Positions 43,007 through 53,399 of a stretch of DNA of 64,000 nt are shown here, one piece after another (the stretch's first letter is position 1; every line of letters starts with the position of its first letter). This stretch comes from Pseudomonadota bacterium (GTDB lineage: Bacteria > Pseudomonadota > Gammaproteobacteria > Burkholderiales > Burkholderiaceae_C). Made by a program: the position numbers and the translations under genes. The notes under the pieces are model-generated. The model was given only the letters and a program-made list of their open reading frames with translations, had not been told where the DNA came from and ran no database searches. The DNA lies in contig JAJZVU010000013.1 of the NCBI GenBank assembly GCA_021845505.1, positions 1 through 64,000 on the forward strand. Reading direction: 5' to 3'.

Positions 43007-44605
43007 ATGACCGACACGGTGGTCGTCGAGGAAGCCGCGGCGGGGGCCACTCCGCAGCCCGACCAGCCGGTGCACCTGCGCCCGCTGGCGGGCAGCGCGC
43101 TGGTGCTCGGAACCCTCGCGCTGAGCCTGGCCACCTTCATGAACGTGCTGGACACCTCGATCGCCAATGTGTCGCTGCCGGCGATCGCCGGCGACCTCGG
43201 GGTGAGTTCCTCGCAGGGGACCTGGGTCATCACCTCCTTCGGCGTGGCCAACGCCATCGCGGTGCCGCTGACCGGTTTCGTGACCCAGCGCTTCGGCGCG
43301 GTGAAGGTGTTCATCACCAGCATCCTGCTGTTCACCCTGTTTTCCTTTCTCTGCGGGCAGGCGCCGAGCCTTTCGGTGCTCATCCTGTTCCGCGTGCTGC
43401 AAGGGGCGTCGGCCGGCCCGATGATCCCGTTGTCGCAGACCCTGCTGCTGTCGAGCTATCCGCAGCAGCGTTCGGGCACCGCGCTGGCGATGTGGTCGAT
43501 GACCACCCTGGTGGCGCCGATCACCGGGCCGCTGCTCGGCGGCTGGATCACCGACAACATTTCCTGGCCCTGGATCTTCTACATCAACGTGCCGGTGGGC
43601 ATCATCTGCGCGGCGATCACCTCGAGCATCTACCGCGAGCGCGAGACGCCGACGCGCAAGCTGCCGATCGACTGGACCGGCTTGGGCCTGCTGGTGATCT
43701 GGGTCGGCTCGCTGCAGGTCATGCTGGACAAGGGCCAGGAACTCGACTGGTTCGGCTCCAAGGTCATCCTCGGCCTGGCGGTCACCGCCTTCATCGGATT
43801 CGTGCTGTTCCTGATCTGGGAATTGCACGATGACCATCCGGTGGTCGACCTCAGCCTGTTCAGGATCCCCACCTTCACGCTGGGGACGATCATGCTGGCG
43901 CTGGCCTACGCGATGTTCTTCGGCTCGCTGGTGCTGCTGCCGCTGTGGCTGCAGGAATTCGTCGGCTACACGGCGACCAACGCCGGCGAGGTACTGGCCT
44001 GGGTGGGGTTGTTCGCCCTCGCGCTGTCGCCCTTCGTCGGCCGCTACGTGCATCGGGTCGACACCCGCTGGCTGACCACCGTGTCGTTCGCGGTGTTCTC
44101 CCTGGTGTTCTACATGCGCTCGCGCTTCACGCTGGGCGACACCTACTGGCAGTACGCGATGCCCACGCTGGTGCAGGGCATCGCCACCGCGCTGTTCTTC
44201 ATCCCGCTGCTGGCCATCGTGCTCGGCGGCCTGCCGCCGCAGCGCATCGCCGCGGCTTCGGGACTGTCCAACTTCGCCCGCATCACCGCGGGCTCGTTCG
44301 GCACCTCGATCTACACCACCTGGTGGGTCAACCGGGCGATCCTGCACCATTCCCAGCTGGCCGAGAGGATCTACCAGGGCAACCCGGTGGCCGACTCGAC
44401 GCTGGCGCTGGCGCAGCGCCTGGGACTGGGGCACCAGCAGGCGCTGGGGCTGATCGACGGACTGATCCAGGGCCAGGCCTACACCATCGCGGTCGACGAG
44501 ATGTTCCGCCTCAGCGCCTGGGCCTTCCTCGGCATGATCGTGCTGGTGTGGCTGATCAAGCCGGTGCGCAACGGTGCCGCGGTCGACGCCGGCGGCGCGC
44601 ACTGA
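43007..44605 (+). CDS. emrB: EmrB-like MFS drug efflux transporter (DHA2)
   Basis: 532 aa, 14 membrane segments. Motif LDTSIANVSLPAIAGDLG (TM1), the antiporter motif C region MWSMTTLVAPITGPLLGGWI (TM5), and FYINVPVG. Proton-driven export of hydrophobic toxins or fatty acids through the adaptor and outer channel encoded just upstream. AGGGAG precedes ATG 43007. Substrate unknown. Confidence 0.94.
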   Translation: MTDTVVVEEAAAGATPQPDQPVHLRPLAGSALVLGTLALSLATFMNVLDTSIANVSLPAIAGDLGVSSSQGTWVITSFGVANAIAVPLTGFVTQRFGAVKVFITSILLFTLFSFLCGQAPSLSVLILFRVLQGASAGPMIPLSQTLLLSSYPQQRSGTALAMWSMTTLVAPITGPLLGGWITDNISWPWIFYINVPVGIICAAITSSIYRERETPTRKLPIDWTGLGLLVIWVGSLQVMLDKGQELDWFGSKVILGLAVTAFIGFVLFLIWELHDDHPVVDLSLFRIPTFTLGTIMLALAYAMFFGSLVLLPLWLQEFVGYTATNAGEVLAWVGLFALALSPFVGRYVHRVDTRWLTTVSFAVFSLVFYMRSRFTLGDTYWQYAMPTLVQGIATALFFIPLLAIVLGGLPPQRIAAASGLSNFARITAGSFGTSIYTTWWVNRAILHHSQLAERIYQGNPVADSTLALAQRLGLGHQQALGLIDGLIQGQAYTIAVDEMFRLSAWAFLGMIVLVWLIKPVRNGAAVDAGGAH

Positions 44606-44627
44606 GGGCCGCCGCGCGGCGCTGCCG

Positions 44628-45275
44628 ATGCTGCACGACCAGGCGACCCTGCTGCTGTGCGTGCGCCATGGCGAGACCGCGTGGAACGCCCTGCAGCGCA
44701 TCCAGGGCCATACCGACATCGGCCTCAACGAGCGCGGCCTGGCGCAGGCGGCCGCGCTGGCCGCGGCCCTCGCCGGGCAGGAACTCCAGGCGGTCTACGC
44801 CAGCGACTTGCAGCGTGCCAGGCAGACCGCGGCCGAACTCGCCCGCCAGCGCGGCCTGCCGCTGCGCACCGATGCGCGGCTGCGCGAGCGCGCCTTCGGC
44901 GACTTCGAGGGCCACAGCTTCGCCGAATTGCAGGCGCTGCACCCGCTGGACTGCGAGCGCTGGCGCCGGCGCGACCCCCGGTGGGCGGCTCCCGGCGGCG
45001 GCGAGGCGCTGGAGCAGGTGCAAGGCCGGGTCGTCGCCGCGCTGCGCGACATCGCGTCGCGCCATCGCGGGCACAGCGTGGCGCTGGTCAGCCACGGCGG
45101 GGTGCTCGATTGCCTGTATCGGCTGGCCACCGGCCAGGCGATACAGGCGCCTCGCAGCTGGGAGCTGCGCAACGCCGCGATCAACCGCCTGCTGCTCAGC
45201 GAGGACCGCGTCAGCCTGGTCGGCTGGAACGACTGCAGCCATCTCGACGCGGCCGCGGACGAGGCGGCCGGCTGA
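44628..45275 (+). CDS. Histidine phosphatase / phosphoglycerate mutase-like protein
   Basis: 215 aa. Catalytic RHGETAWN (H near residue 15), the second histidine in LVSHGGVLDCL (~150), and ERAFGDFEGHSF. This is the GpmB/CobC-like branch, so a small-molecule phosphatase is more likely than a glycolytic mutase. ATG 44628, 22 bp after emrB and probably co-transcribed; functional linkage to the pump is doubtful. Confidence 0.88.
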   Translation: MLHDQATLLLCVRHGETAWNALQRIQGHTDIGLNERGLAQAAALAAALAGQELQAVYASDLQRARQTAAELARQRGLPLRTDARLRERAFGDFEGHSFAELQALHPLDCERWRRRDPRWAAPGGGEALEQVQGRVVAALRDIASRHRGHSVALVSHGGVLDCLYRLATGQAIQAPRSWELRNAAINRLLLSEDRVSLVGWNDCSHLDAAADEAAG

Positions 45276-45332
45276 GCCGTCGAAGGGCCGCCGCGCGGGC
45301 CTTGCCGGCAGGCCGCGGCCGCGCGAGCGGGC

Positions 45333-46382
45333 TCAGCCGCCGAACAGCTCGCCGGCCGCGCGCGGAGCGGCCAGCCCCAGGTGGGCGTAGGTCGCCGCGG
45401 TGGCGATGCGCCCGCGCGGGGTGCGCTGGACGTAGCCGTGCTGGATCAGGAAGGGCTCGATGACATCCTCGATGGTGTCGCGCTCCTCGCCGATGGCCGC
45501 CGCCAGGTTGTCCAGGCCCACCGGGCCGCCGCCGAAGCGGTGGACGATGGCCTCGAGCAGCTTGCGGTCCATGATGTCGAAGCCCAGCGGATCGACATCC
45601 AGCAGGCGCAGCCCCTGGTCGGCGACCTCGAGCCCGATGCGGCCGTCGGCGCGCACCTGGGCGTAGTCGCGCACCCGGCGCAGCAGCCGGTTGGCGATGC
45701 GCGGGGTGCCGCGCGAGCGGCGGGCGATTTCACGCGCGCCCTGGGTGTCGATCTGCGCCTGCAGCAGCTGCGCCGAGCGCTCGACAATGGTCGTCAGCTC
45801 GTCGGCGGTGTAGAACTCCAGCCGGGAGACGATCCCGAAGCGGTCGCGCAGCGGGTTGGTCAGCATGCCGGCGCGGGTGGTCGCGCCCACCAGCGTGAAG
45901 GGCTGCAGGTCGATCTTCACGCTGCGCGCCCCCGGGCCTTCGCCGATCATGATGTCGATCTGGTAGTCCTCCAGGGCCGGGTAGAGGATTTCCTCGACCA
46001 CCGGCGACAGCCTGTGGATCTCGTCGATGAACAGGACGTCGTTGCGCTCCAGGTTGGTCAACAGCGCGGCCAGATCGCCCGCGCGCTCGAGCACCGGGCC
46101 GGAGGTCGAGCGCAGGTTCACCCCCATCTCGCGGGCGATGATGTGCGCCAGCGTGGTCTTGCCCAGCCCCGGCGGGCCGAACAGCAGCACGTGGTCCAGC
46201 GCCTCGCCGCGCCGGCGCGCGGCTCCCATGAAGATGTCCAGCTGCTCGCGCACCCTGGCCTGGCCGATGTAGTCGGCCAGGCGCTGCGGGCGCAGCGCGC
46301 GCTCGGCTGCCTCCTCCTGCGGCGAGGCCGCGGCCGGCGCGACCACCCGCGCCGGCTGCAGCCTGTCGGGCTGGATGGTCAT
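45333..46382 (-). CDS. ruvB: Holliday junction branch migration ATPase RuvB
   Basis: 349 aa, hexameric AAA+ motor. Walker [14 protein letters not shown] (~65-77), Walker [11 protein letters not shown] (~116-125), sensor GATTRAGML (~165), the arginine finger region, and a C-terminal winged helix ending QRTPRGR. It follows ruvA by 7 bp. Confidence 0.98.
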   Translation of the reverse strand: MTIQPDRLQPARVVAPAAASPQEEAAERALRPQRLADYIGQARVREQLDIFMGAARRRGEALDHVLLFGPPGLGKTTLAHIIAREMGVNLRSTSGPVLERAGDLAALLTNLERNDVLFIDEIHRLSPVVEEILYPALEDYQIDIMIGEGPGARSVKIDLQPFTLVGATTRAGMLTNPLRDRFGIVSRLEFYTADELTTIVERSAQLLQAQIDTQGAREIARRSRGTPRIANRLLRRVRDYAQVRADGRIGLEVADQGLRLLDVDPLGFDIMDRKLLEAIVHRFGGGPVGLDNLAAAIGEERDTIEDVIEPFLIQHGYVQRTPRGRIATAATYAHLGLAAPRAAGELFGG

Positions 46383-46389
46383 CGCGCCC

Positions 46390-46962
46390 TCACGCCCTGG
46401 CCAGCGCCTTGAGCGCCTGGCGTATGCCGTCGTCGACCCCGAGCTCGGGAGCCAGCTTGCCCACCGCGGCCGAGGCCTCGCGCTCCGAGTAGCCCAGCGC
46501 CAGCAGCGCCTGCAGCACGTCGCCGTGGGAGGCGGCCGCGCCTGGCGGACGCGCGAGGTCGGCGCCGAGCTTGCCGCGCAGCTCCAGCAGCAGCCTCTCG
46601 GCGGTCTTCTTGCCGATGCCCGGCACCCGGGTCAGGCGCGCGCCGTCCTGGGTGCTCACGGCCTGCGCGAGTTCACCCACGCTCAGCCCCGACAGCACGG
46701 CCAGCGCGATGCGCGCGCCGACTCCGGTGATGCGGATCAGCGCGCGGAACGCCTGGCGCTCGGCCGCGGTCGCGAAGCCGTAGAGCTGGTGGGCGTCCTC
46801 GCGCACCAGCAGGTGGGTGAGCAGCGTGACCGGCTGCCCGGCCGCGGGCAGTCCGTACAGGGTGCTCATCGGCACGTCGATCTCGTAGCCCACGCCGGCG
46901 CAGTCGACCAGGACCTGCGGCGGGGTCTTGTCGAGCAGGGTGCCGTGGATGCGTCCGATCAT
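46390..46962 (-). CDS. ruvA: Holliday junction binding protein RuvA
   Basis: 190 aa. OB-fold domain [28 protein letters not shown], two helix-hairpin-helix motifs ([37 protein letters not shown]) that bind the four-way junction, and the C-terminal domain III that contacts RuvB. ruvC is about 2.7 kb away, next to purH. Confidence 0.97.
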   Translation of the reverse strand: MIGRIHGTLLDKTPPQVLVDCAGVGYEIDVPMSTLYGLPAAGQPVTLLTHLLVREDAHQLYGFATAAERQAFRALIRITGVGARIALAVLSGLSVGELAQAVSTQDGARLTRVPGIGKKTAERLLLELRGKLGADLARPPGAAASHGDVLQALLALGYSEREASAAVGKLAPELGVDDGIRQALKALARA

Positions 46963-47007
46963 GGACGGCACTGTAGCAGGCCGGCCCGGCCGCCGGCGCA
47001 GCGCCGC

Positions 47008-47013
47008 TACACT
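47008..47013 (+). promoter_or_regulatory. -10 box of fabA
   Basis: TACACT, placing the transcript start near 47020 and a leader of ~18 nt. No good -35; the region is divergent from ruvA. Confidence 0.45.
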
Positions 47014-47037
47014 GTCGGGCGCACCCACAGGCGCCCC

Positions 47038-47553
47038 ATGAAAGCCCAATCCTCGTATTCCCATGAAGAGCTCGTGGCCTGCGGCCACGGCCAGTTGTTC
47101 GGACCCGGCAACGCACAGCTTCCGCTGGGGCAGATGCTGATGATGGACCGCATCACCCGCATCGCCGACCATGGCGGCAAGTACGGCAAGGGAGAAATGC
47201 GGGCCGAGCTCGACATCCGCCCCGACCTGTGGTTCTTCGGCTGCCATTTCGAGAACGATCCGGTGATGCCCGGTTGCCTGGGGCTGGACGCCATGTGGCA
47301 GCTGGTCGGGTTCTACCTGGGCTGGATGGGAGCGCCCGGGCGCGGCCGCGCGCTGGGGGTCGGCGAGGTCAAGTTCACCGGGCAGGTGCTGCCCACGGCG
47401 CGGCTGGTCAGCTACCAGATCGACCTCAAGCGGGTCATCAACCATCGCCTGGTCATGGGGATCGGCGACGGGGTGATGTGCGTCGACGGCCGCGAGATCT
47501 ACAGCGCCAAGGACCTGCGGGTCGGGCTGTTCACGTCGACCGAAGGCTTCTGA
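47038..47553 (+). CDS. fabA: 3-hydroxydecanoyl-ACP dehydratase/isomerase FabA
   Basis: 171 aa, the typical FabA length. Catalytic H70 ([14 protein letters not shown]) and D84 ([11 protein letters not shown]) match the E. coli H70/D84 pair; the [15 protein letters not shown] stretch is the FabA-specific tunnel lining. It dehydrates and isomerises the C10 intermediate to start unsaturated fatty acids. fabB, its usual neighbour, is not in the window. Confidence 0.95.
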   Translation: MKAQSSYSHEELVACGHGQLFGPGNAQLPLGQMLMMDRITRIADHGGKYGKGEMRAELDIRPDLWFFGCHFENDPVMPGCLGLDAMWQLVGFYLGWMGAPGRGRALGVGEVKFTGQVLPTARLVSYQIDLKRVINHRLVMGIGDGVMCVDGREIYSAKDLRVGLFTSTEGF

Positions 47554-47559
47554 ACGCAG

Positions 47560-47579
47560 GCTCGCGGGCCCCCGCGAGC
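47560..47579. terminator. Hairpin between convergent fabA and leuA
   Basis: GCTCGCGG pairs with CCGCGAGC across a GCCC loop. No T run. It probably helps end both transcripts. Confidence 0.5.
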
Positions 47580-47599
47580 GGGGACCCGCGCGGCCGCCG

Positions 47600-49312
47600 T
47601 CAGGCCACGGCCTTGAGCTTGGCCTGGATCGCCTTGAGCAGTTGCGCGCGCTCGGCGTCGTCCACGCGCGCCAGCAGCCGGTTGGCACCGGACACGATGG
47701 CGCGGATCGACGCGGTCACGATGTTCGGGTCGATGCCGACCCCGAAGGTGGTCGCGGTCGTGCCTTCGAGGGCCATTTCGACCATCGCCACCGCCCGCGC
47801 GTTGGCCCCGAGCCCGAGCGCCCGCTCCTCGTAGCTGTGCACCACCAGCGGCAGGTGCAGCGCATGCACCGCCGCGTCGATCGGGCCGTTGCCCTCGCCG
47901 CGCAGGCTCAGGCCGCGTCCGTCGACCTCGAGCTCCAGCCGGATGCCCTGTTCCTGGCCGTGTTCGTTCAGGTGGTGGGCGAGGTAGCGCAGCGGCTCTT
48001 CGGCCGCGGTGTATTCCTCGTTGAACATGCTCCACAGCTGCTGCGCGGTGACCTCGCTGCCCGAGGCGTCGGTGTAGCGCTGCACCACGCCGCTGAACTC
48101 CACCTGCATGCGCCGGGGCATCACCAGGCCGTAGCTCGATTCCAGCAGGTAGGCGATGCCTCCCTTGCCCGACTGGCTGTTGACCCGGATCACCGAGTCG
48201 TAGGTGCGGCCGAGGTCGGCCGGATCCACCGGCAGGTACGGCACCTCCCAGATCGCCGTGGCCTTCTGCACCGCCAGGCCCTTCTTGATCGCGTCCTGGT
48301 GCGAGCCGGAGAACGCGGTGAACACCAGGTCGCCGACGTAGGGGTGGCGGGGATGGATCGGCAGCTGGTTGCAGTCCTCGACCGTGCGCGCGATGGCGTT
48401 GATGTTGGAAAAATCCAGCCCGGGGTCGACGCCTTGCGAGTACAGGTTCAACGCCAGGGTCACCAGGTCGACGTTGCCGGTGCGCTCGCCGTTGCCGAAC
48501 AGGCAGCCCTCGACGCGGTCGGCTCCGGCCATCACCGCCAGCTCGGCCGCCGCCACCGCGCAGCCGCGGTCGTTGTGGGGGTGCACCGACAGCACGACGC
48601 CGTCGCGCCGCTCGAGATGGCGGTGCATCCACTCGATCTGGTCGGCGTAGATGTTCGGGGTGCTCATTTCCACCGTCGCCGGCAGGTTGTAGATCACCTT
48701 GCGCTGCGGCGTCGGCTGCCACACCTCGGACACCGCGTTGCACACCTGCACCGCCACCTCGAGCTCGGTTCCGCTGAACACCTCGGGGCTGTACTGGAAG
48801 GTCCACTCGGTCTGCGGCCGCTCGGCGGCCAGTTCGCGGATCAGCGTCGCGGCCTCGACCGCGATGCGCTGGCAGCCGGCCACGTCGACGTTGAAGACGA
48901 TTCGCCGGAAATTCGGCGCGGTTGCGTTGTACACATGGACGATCGCCCGCCTGGCGCCCTCGAGCGAGTCGAAGGTGCGGCGGATCAGGTCCTCCCGCGC
49001 CTGGGTCAGCACTTCGATCGTGACGTCGTCGGGGATGTGCCCGCCCTCGATCAGCTGGCGCACGAAATCGAAGTCGGTCTGCGACGCCGACGGGAACGCG
49101 ACCTCGATCTGCTTGATGCCGATGGCGCACAGCGTCTGGAACATGCGCATCTTGCGCGACGCGTCCATCGGCTCGAACAGCGCCTGGTTGCCGTCGCGCA
49201 GGTCGGTGCTCATCCAGATCGGCGGGTGGGTGATCACCCGGTCGGGCCAGGTGCGGTCCTTCAGGCCCACCGGGGGCATCGATCGGTATTTGGTCTGGGG
49301 GTTTTTCAACAT
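47600..49312 (-). CDS. leuA: 2-isopropylmalate synthase
   Basis: 570 aa, the long LeuA type. Catalytic [13 protein letters not shown] (~37-49), the metal-binding HPHNDRG (~245-251), [26 protein letters not shown], and the C-terminal LeuA dimer/leucine-feedback domain with [30 protein letters not shown]. Commits 2-oxoisovalerate to leucine. ATG 49312. A ~295-nt leader with a candidate leader peptide lies upstream. Convergent with fabA. Confidence 0.97.
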   Translation of the reverse strand: MLKNPQTKYRSMPPVGLKDRTWPDRVITHPPIWMSTDLRDGNQALFEPMDASRKMRMFQTLCAIGIKQIEVAFPSASQTDFDFVRQLIEGGHIPDDVTIEVLTQAREDLIRRTFDSLEGARRAIVHVYNATAPNFRRIVFNVDVAGCQRIAVEAATLIRELAAERPQTEWTFQYSPEVFSGTELEVAVQVCNAVSEVWQPTPQRKVIYNLPATVEMSTPNIYADQIEWMHRHLERRDGVVLSVHPHNDRGCAVAAAELAVMAGADRVEGCLFGNGERTGNVDLVTLALNLYSQGVDPGLDFSNINAIARTVEDCNQLPIHPRHPYVGDLVFTAFSGSHQDAIKKGLAVQKATAIWEVPYLPVDPADLGRTYDSVIRVNSQSGKGGIAYLLESSYGLVMPRRMQVEFSGVVQRYTDASGSEVTAQQLWSMFNEEYTAAEEPLRYLAHHLNEHGQEQGIRLELEVDGRGLSLRGEGNGPIDAAVHALHLPLVVHSYEERALGLGANARAVAMVEMALEGTTATTFGVGIDPNIVTASIRAIVSGANRLLARVDDAERAQLLKAIQAKLKAVA

Positions 49313-49413
49313 GGCGGCAATCTCCGGCGATTCGGGTGTTCGGGGGTTCGGCAACGCTGCCGCGGCCGTTGCGGCCAGGCGCCGCGGGCGCGGCGGCATC
49401 GGCAGGGTCGGTT

Positions 49414-49452
49414 GCTGGCACCGGCCAGCGCGGGCTGCCGGGAGCGGCAGCC
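49414..49452 (-). promoter_or_regulatory. Hairpins in the leuA leader
   Basis: On the minus strand, just past the leader-peptide stop: GGCTGCCG-CTCC-CGGCAGCC (49433-49452), then GCTGGC-CGGT-GCCAGC (49414-49429). Neither is followed by a T run, so attenuation, if any, would act through rho or translation rather than a classical terminator. Confidence 0.45.
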
Positions 49453-49467
49453 GGGGGCGAGGGGAGG

Positions 49468-49605
49468 TCAGCTGCGCGCCGGGCGCAGTCGCCGCTCGAC
49501 GTCGACGCGCAGCAGTCGCAGCATCAGGCCGCGCTGCCAGGCCGCAAGCGCCCCGGCCGAAGTCTGGCGGCAGGAGCCATGCACGCTTGTCGGGTTCCGA
49601 ACCAT
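49468..49605 (-). CDS. Candidate leuA leader peptide
   Basis: A 45-codon frame starting at ATG 49605, about 3 nt after the predicted leuA transcript start, so nearly leaderless. It opens [10 protein letters not shown] and near its end has [15 protein letters not shown], with four Leu codons in 12. It stops 155 nt before leuA. Hairpins follow within 40 nt. Leucine-rich leader peptides control leuA in gamma-proteobacteria by ribosome-mediated attenuation. But all its Leu codons here are CTG or CTT, common codons in such a genome, so the stalling power is doubtful. Confidence 0.4.
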   Translation of the reverse strand: MVRNPTSVHGSCRQTSAGALAAWQRGLMLRLLRVDVERRLRPARS

Positions 49606-49614
49606 GGTCCGCCA

Positions 49615-49643
49615 ACAGTAGCAAAAAGCCGCCGCGCAGTCAA
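49615..49643 (-). promoter_or_regulatory. Promoter of leuA
   Basis: On the minus strand TTGACT (49638-49643), 17-bp spacer, TACTGT (49615-49620). A near-consensus sigma-70 promoter lying in the 30-80 bp after ruvC, giving leuA its own long-leader transcript. Confidence 0.7.
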
Positions 49644-49673
49644 TCGGCCGCGCCGGGCGCCGGGCGCCGGGTA

Positions 49674-50270
49674 TCAGCCCAGCAGCCGGCCGCGGCGAAC
49701 CCGCATGGAGCGCAAATCCCCGGCGCTCAGGCTGCCCGCGGCGCGGCCCCGGTGCGCCGCGGCGGGGTCGGCCGGCAGCGCCTGGCCGCGCTGCCAGGCG
49801 CTGGCCGTGGCATGGTTCTGGGCGTGGCAGATGGCCAGGCCGAGGGCGTCGGCGGCATCCGGGCCGGGCTCGCCGGGCAGTCCCAGCAGGCGCGTGACCA
49901 TTTGCTGCATCTGGGCCTTGGTCGCGCGGCCATGGCCGACCACGGCCTTCTTCAGTTGCAGCGCGGTGTATTCGGCCACCGGCAGGCCGCAGGCCACCAG
50001 CGCGGCGATCGCCGCGCCACGCGCCTGTCCGAGCAGCAGCGTGGACTGCGGGTTGACGTTGACGAACACGATCTCCACCACCGCGATGTCGGCGGCGGCC
50101 TCGCGCGCCACCGTGCTCACGCCCTCGAACAGGCTGCGCAGGCGCTCGGGCAGCGCGCCGCCGGCGACCCGGATGGCGCCGCTGGCCTCGTAGTGCAGCC
50201 GCTGCCCCTGCGCCTGCAGCACGCCGTAGCCGGTGACGTTCAGCCCGGGGTCGATGCCGAGGATGCGCAT
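49674..50270 (-). CDS. ruvC: Crossover junction endodeoxyribonuclease RuvC
   Basis: 198 aa. RNase H fold resolvase. Acidic residues D7 (ILGIDPGL), E66 (VVEIVFVN), D138 and D141 ([14 protein letters not shown]). A Gly/Arg-rich C-terminal extension beyond ~170 is unlike E. coli RuvC. ATG 50270, 23 bp after purH, so the last gene of dusB-fis-purH-ruvC. Confidence 0.96.
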   Translation of the reverse strand: MRILGIDPGLNVTGYGVLQAQGQRLHYEASGAIRVAGGALPERLRSLFEGVSTVAREAAADIAVVEIVFVNVNPQSTLLLGQARGAAIAALVACGLPVAEYTALQLKKAVVGHGRATKAQMQQMVTRLLGLPGEPGPDAADALGLAICHAQNHATASAWQRGQALPADPAAAHRGRAAGSLSAGDLRSMRVRRGRLLG

Positions 50271-50293
50271 GCTGGCGCCGGCCGTGCCGCGGC

Positions 50294-51862
50294 TCAGTGG
50301 CGGAAGTGCCGCATGCCGGTGAACACCATCGCCAGGCCATGCTCGTCGGCGGCGGCGATGACCTCGGCGTCGCGCACCGAGCCGCCGGGCTGGATCACCG
50401 CCCGCGCGCCGGCCTGCGCCAGCACGTCGACTCCGTCGCGGAAGGGGAAGAAGGCGTCGGAGGCGACCACGCTGCCGGCCACCTGCAGGCCGGCGTTGGC
50501 CGCCTTGATGGTCGCGATGCGGGTGGAGTCGACCCGGCTCATCTGGCCGGCTCCGACCCCCACGGTGCGCCCGCCGGCGGCGAACACGATGGCGTTGGAC
50601 TTGGTGAACTTGGCGACCTTCCACGCGAAATGCAGGTCGGCCATTTCGGCGTCGCCGGGAGCGCGCCGGGTCACCACCTTCAGTGCCGCCTCGTCGAGCA
50701 GCGCGTCGTCGGCGGTCTGCAGCAGCCAGCCCGAGTTCACCCGCTTGGCGTCCAGCCTGGCCGCGGGCGCGGCAGGGCCGGGGTCGATGGTCAGCACCCG
50801 CAGGTTGGTCTTGGCGCCCAGCACGGCCAGCGCCTGCGCGGTGTAGCCAGGGGCGATCAGCACCTCGACGAACTGCCCGCTGACCGCCCGCGCTGCCGCC
50901 TCGTCGACCTCGCGGTTGAACGCGATGATGCCGCCGAAGGCCGAGGTCGGGTCGGTCGCGAACGCCGCGCGATACGCGGCCTGCGGGTCGGCGCCCAGCG
51001 CCGCGCCGCAGGGGTTGGCGTGCTTGACGATCACGCAGGCGCAGGTGTCGAAGGCGCGCACGCATTCCCACGCCGCGTCGGCGTCGGCGATGTTGTTGTA
51101 GGAAAGCTCCTTGCCCTGGACCTGGCGCGCCAGCGCCAGCGAACCGGGGGCCGGCTGCAGGTCGCGGTAGAACGCGGCGTCCTGGTGCGGGTTCTCGCCG
51201 TAGCGCAGGTCCTGCAGCTTGACCAGGCTGAGGTTGAACTGCTGCGGCCAGCGCCGCGCCTGGGGTTGCGCCCGGTCGTCCTGCCACTGCAGCGCCGACA
51301 GGTGGTTGGAAATCGCCGCGTCGTACTGGGCGACACGGTTGAAGGCGGCCACCGCCAGCGCGAAGCGGGTGGCGCGCGACACCTCGCCGGCGGACTCGAA
51401 CTCGGCCAGCACCGGCTCGTACTGCGACGCGTCGGTGAGCACGCTCACGCCCTGCCAGTTCTTCGCCGCCGAGCGCACCATCGCCGGGCCGCCGATGTCG
51501 ATGTTCTCGATCGCCTCCTCGAGCGTGCAGCCGGGGCGCGCCACCGTCGCCTCGAAGGGGTAGAGGTTGACCACCAGCCAGTCGATCGGCGCGATGCCGT
51601 GGCGGGCCAGCGCCGCCATGTGCTCGTCCAGGTCGCGCCGCGCCAGCAGTCCGCCGTGCACCTTCGGGTGCAGGGTCTTGACCCTGCCGTCGAGCATCTC
51701 CTCGGAACCGGTATGGGCCGCGACCTCGGTCACCGGAAGTCCGGCCTGCGCCAGCAGCCGCGCGGTGCCGCCGGTGGACAGCAGGTGCACCCCGCGCAGG
51801 TGCAGGCGGCGGGCGAGATCGACCACTCCGGTCTTGTCGGAAACGGACAGCAGGGCGTACAT
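50294..51862 (-). CDS. purH: Bifunctional AICAR formyltransferase/IMP cyclohydrolase
   Basis: 522 aa. Final two steps of IMP synthesis. The IMP cyclohydrolase domain (~1-200) has STGGTARLL and [15 protein letters not shown]; the AICAR formyltransferase domain (~215-522) has [24 protein letters not shown] and [12 protein letters not shown]. Full length. Within the dusB-fis-purH-ruvC run. Confidence 0.98.
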   Translation of the reverse strand: MYALLSVSDKTGVVDLARRLHLRGVHLLSTGGTARLLAQAGLPVTEVAAHTGSEEMLDGRVKTLHPKVHGGLLARRDLDEHMAALARHGIAPIDWLVVNLYPFEATVARPGCTLEEAIENIDIGGPAMVRSAAKNWQGVSVLTDASQYEPVLAEFESAGEVSRATRFALAVAAFNRVAQYDAAISNHLSALQWQDDRAQPQARRWPQQFNLSLVKLQDLRYGENPHQDAAFYRDLQPAPGSLALARQVQGKELSYNNIADADAAWECVRAFDTCACVIVKHANPCGAALGADPQAAYRAAFATDPTSAFGGIIAFNREVDEAAARAVSGQFVEVLIAPGYTAQALAVLGAKTNLRVLTIDPGPAAPAARLDAKRVNSGWLLQTADDALLDEAALKVVTRRAPGDAEMADLHFAWKVAKFTKSNAIVFAAGGRTVGVGAGQMSRVDSTRIATIKAANAGLQVAGSVVASDAFFPFRDGVDVLAQAGARAVIQPGGSVRDAEVIAAADEHGLAMVFTGMRHFRH

Positions 51863-51933
51863 GGCTGGGGGAGGGAGGTTGCGGGAGGGGCTTGCAGCGG
51901 GAACGGCGGCCGCCCGCGCGCGGGCGGCCGGGC

Positions 51934-52173
51934 TCACTTGATCAGCTTGTGGTCCTTGAGCTTCTTGCGCAGGGTGTTGCGGTTGATGCCCAGCCACTGC
52001 GCGGCCACCGACTGGTTGTCGCCGGCGCGTCGCATCACCGTCTGCAGCAGGGGCTTTTCCACGGTCTGCATGACCATGCCGTGGATGCCGTGGGGCTCGG
52101 TCCCGTTGAGGTCGCGGAAATACGCCTCCAGGCTGTCGATCACGCACTGCTCGAGCGGCGAGCGCGCATTCAT
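51934..52173 (-). CDS. fis: Nucleoid-associated protein Fis
   Basis: 79 aa. The C-terminal helix-turn-helix [28 protein letters not shown] is nearly identical to family Fis. The N-terminus is shorter than the 98-aa E. coli protein, as is usual in betaproteobacteria. Downstream of dusB as in E. coli, and upstream of purH. Confidence 0.96.
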   Translation of the reverse strand: MNARSPLEQCVIDSLEAYFRDLNGTEPHGIHGMVMQTVEKPLLQTVMRRAGDNQSVAAQWLGINRNTLRKKLKDHKLIK

Positions 52174-52252
52174 GGCCGGGCTCCTGCAAAAGGGTTGGAT
52201 GGACTCGCGCGGCGCTGCGGCGCCGCGGCGCGATCGGACTGGCGCGGCCGCG

Positions 52253-53320
52253 TCATGTCGGCTGCGCCGCCATCGCGTGCTGCAGGCTGTCGAAGTACCC
52301 GGCGACGGCGTCGAGCTGGGCCTGCGGGTCGAGCAAGGTGTTGAAGCGGGCGCGCAACTGCGCGCCGCCGGGCAGCGCGGCCACCGCCCAGCCCACGTGC
52401 TTGCGCGCGCTGGCGATGCCGGCCGCGCCGTAGTGGGCATGGTGCTCCCGCAGGTGTTCGAGCAGCCAGCGGCCCTGTTCGGCCAGCGTGGGCAGGCGCT
52501 GCGCGCCGCCGTCGCGCAGCGCCTGCGCGATGGCTCCCGGCAGCCACGGGCGGCCGAGCGCGGCGCGACCGATCATCACCGCGTCGGCGCCGGTGGCGGC
52601 CAGCACCTGGCGCGCCTTGTCGGCCGAATCGATGTCCCCGTTGGCCACGACGGGGATGCGCAGCCGCGACTTGATCGCCGCGATGGTCTCGTATTCGGCC
52701 TGGCCGCCGTAACCCTGCTCGCGGCTGCGCCCGTGCACCGTCACCAGCGCCACCCCGGCCTCCTGCGCCGCGTGCGCCAGCCGCGGCGCATTGCGCTGTT
52801 CGCGGCTCCAGCCGGTGCGCATCTTCAGCGTCACCGGAACGCCCAGCGGCAGCATCGCCCGCACCACCGCGTCGACGATGCGCAGCGCCAGATCCTCGTC
52901 CTGCATCAGGGCCGAGCCGGCCCAGCGGTTGCAGACCTTCTTCGCCGGGCAGCCCATGTTGATGTCGATGATCTGCGCTCCGGCGCGCACGTTGGCCAGC
53001 GCCGCGTCGGCCATCTCGGCCGCGTCGACTCCCAGCAGTTGCGCGGCCACCGGCCCCGGCTCGCCGGCGTGGCTCATGCGCAGCGCGCTCTTGCGCGAGC
53101 CGCGCAGCTCGGCGCGCGACGCGACCATCTCGCTGACGCAGTGCCCCGCGCCCAGGCGGCGCGCCAGGCGCCGCCACGGCAGGTCGGTGACCCCGGCCAT
53201 CGGCGCGGAGAACACCCGGTTGGGCAGCTCGTAGGGCCCGATGCGCAGCGCCGGCTGCGGTATCGCGGCGCGCTCCGGCGTGGCGCGGGGAAGGCAACGG
53301 GCGGCGGAAGGGGCGGACAT
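52253..53320 (-). CDS. dusB: tRNA-dihydrouridine synthase B
   Basis: 355 aa. FMN TIM barrel that reduces U to dihydrouridine in tRNA. SAPMAGVTDLPWRRLARRLG, the catalytic cysteine in DINMGCPAKKVCNRWAGSAL, VTLKMRTGW, TVHGRSREQGY and VANGDIDSADKA are all present. Start ATG 53320; the first ~20 residues are a variable extension. It heads the dusB-fis-purH-ruvC cluster. Confidence 0.95.
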   Translation of the reverse strand: MSAPSAARCLPRATPERAAIPQPALRIGPYELPNRVFSAPMAGVTDLPWRRLARRLGAGHCVSEMVASRAELRGSRKSALRMSHAGEPGPVAAQLLGVDAAEMADAALANVRAGAQIIDINMGCPAKKVCNRWAGSALMQDEDLALRIVDAVVRAMLPLGVPVTLKMRTGWSREQRNAPRLAHAAQEAGVALVTVHGRSREQGYGGQAEYETIAAIKSRLRIPVVANGDIDSADKARQVLAATGADAVMIGRAALGRPWLPGAIAQALRDGGAQRLPTLAEQGRWLLEHLREHHAHYGAAGIASARKHVGWAVAALPGGAQLRARFNTLLDPQAQLDAVAGYFDSLQHAMAAQPT

Positions 53321-53399
53321 GGTGCGAAGGGCATCCCCCTGGCGGGGCGGAGCTGCCCCCCGGCCCGGCGGGCGGCCGGCGAGGCGCAGGGGGCGAATT

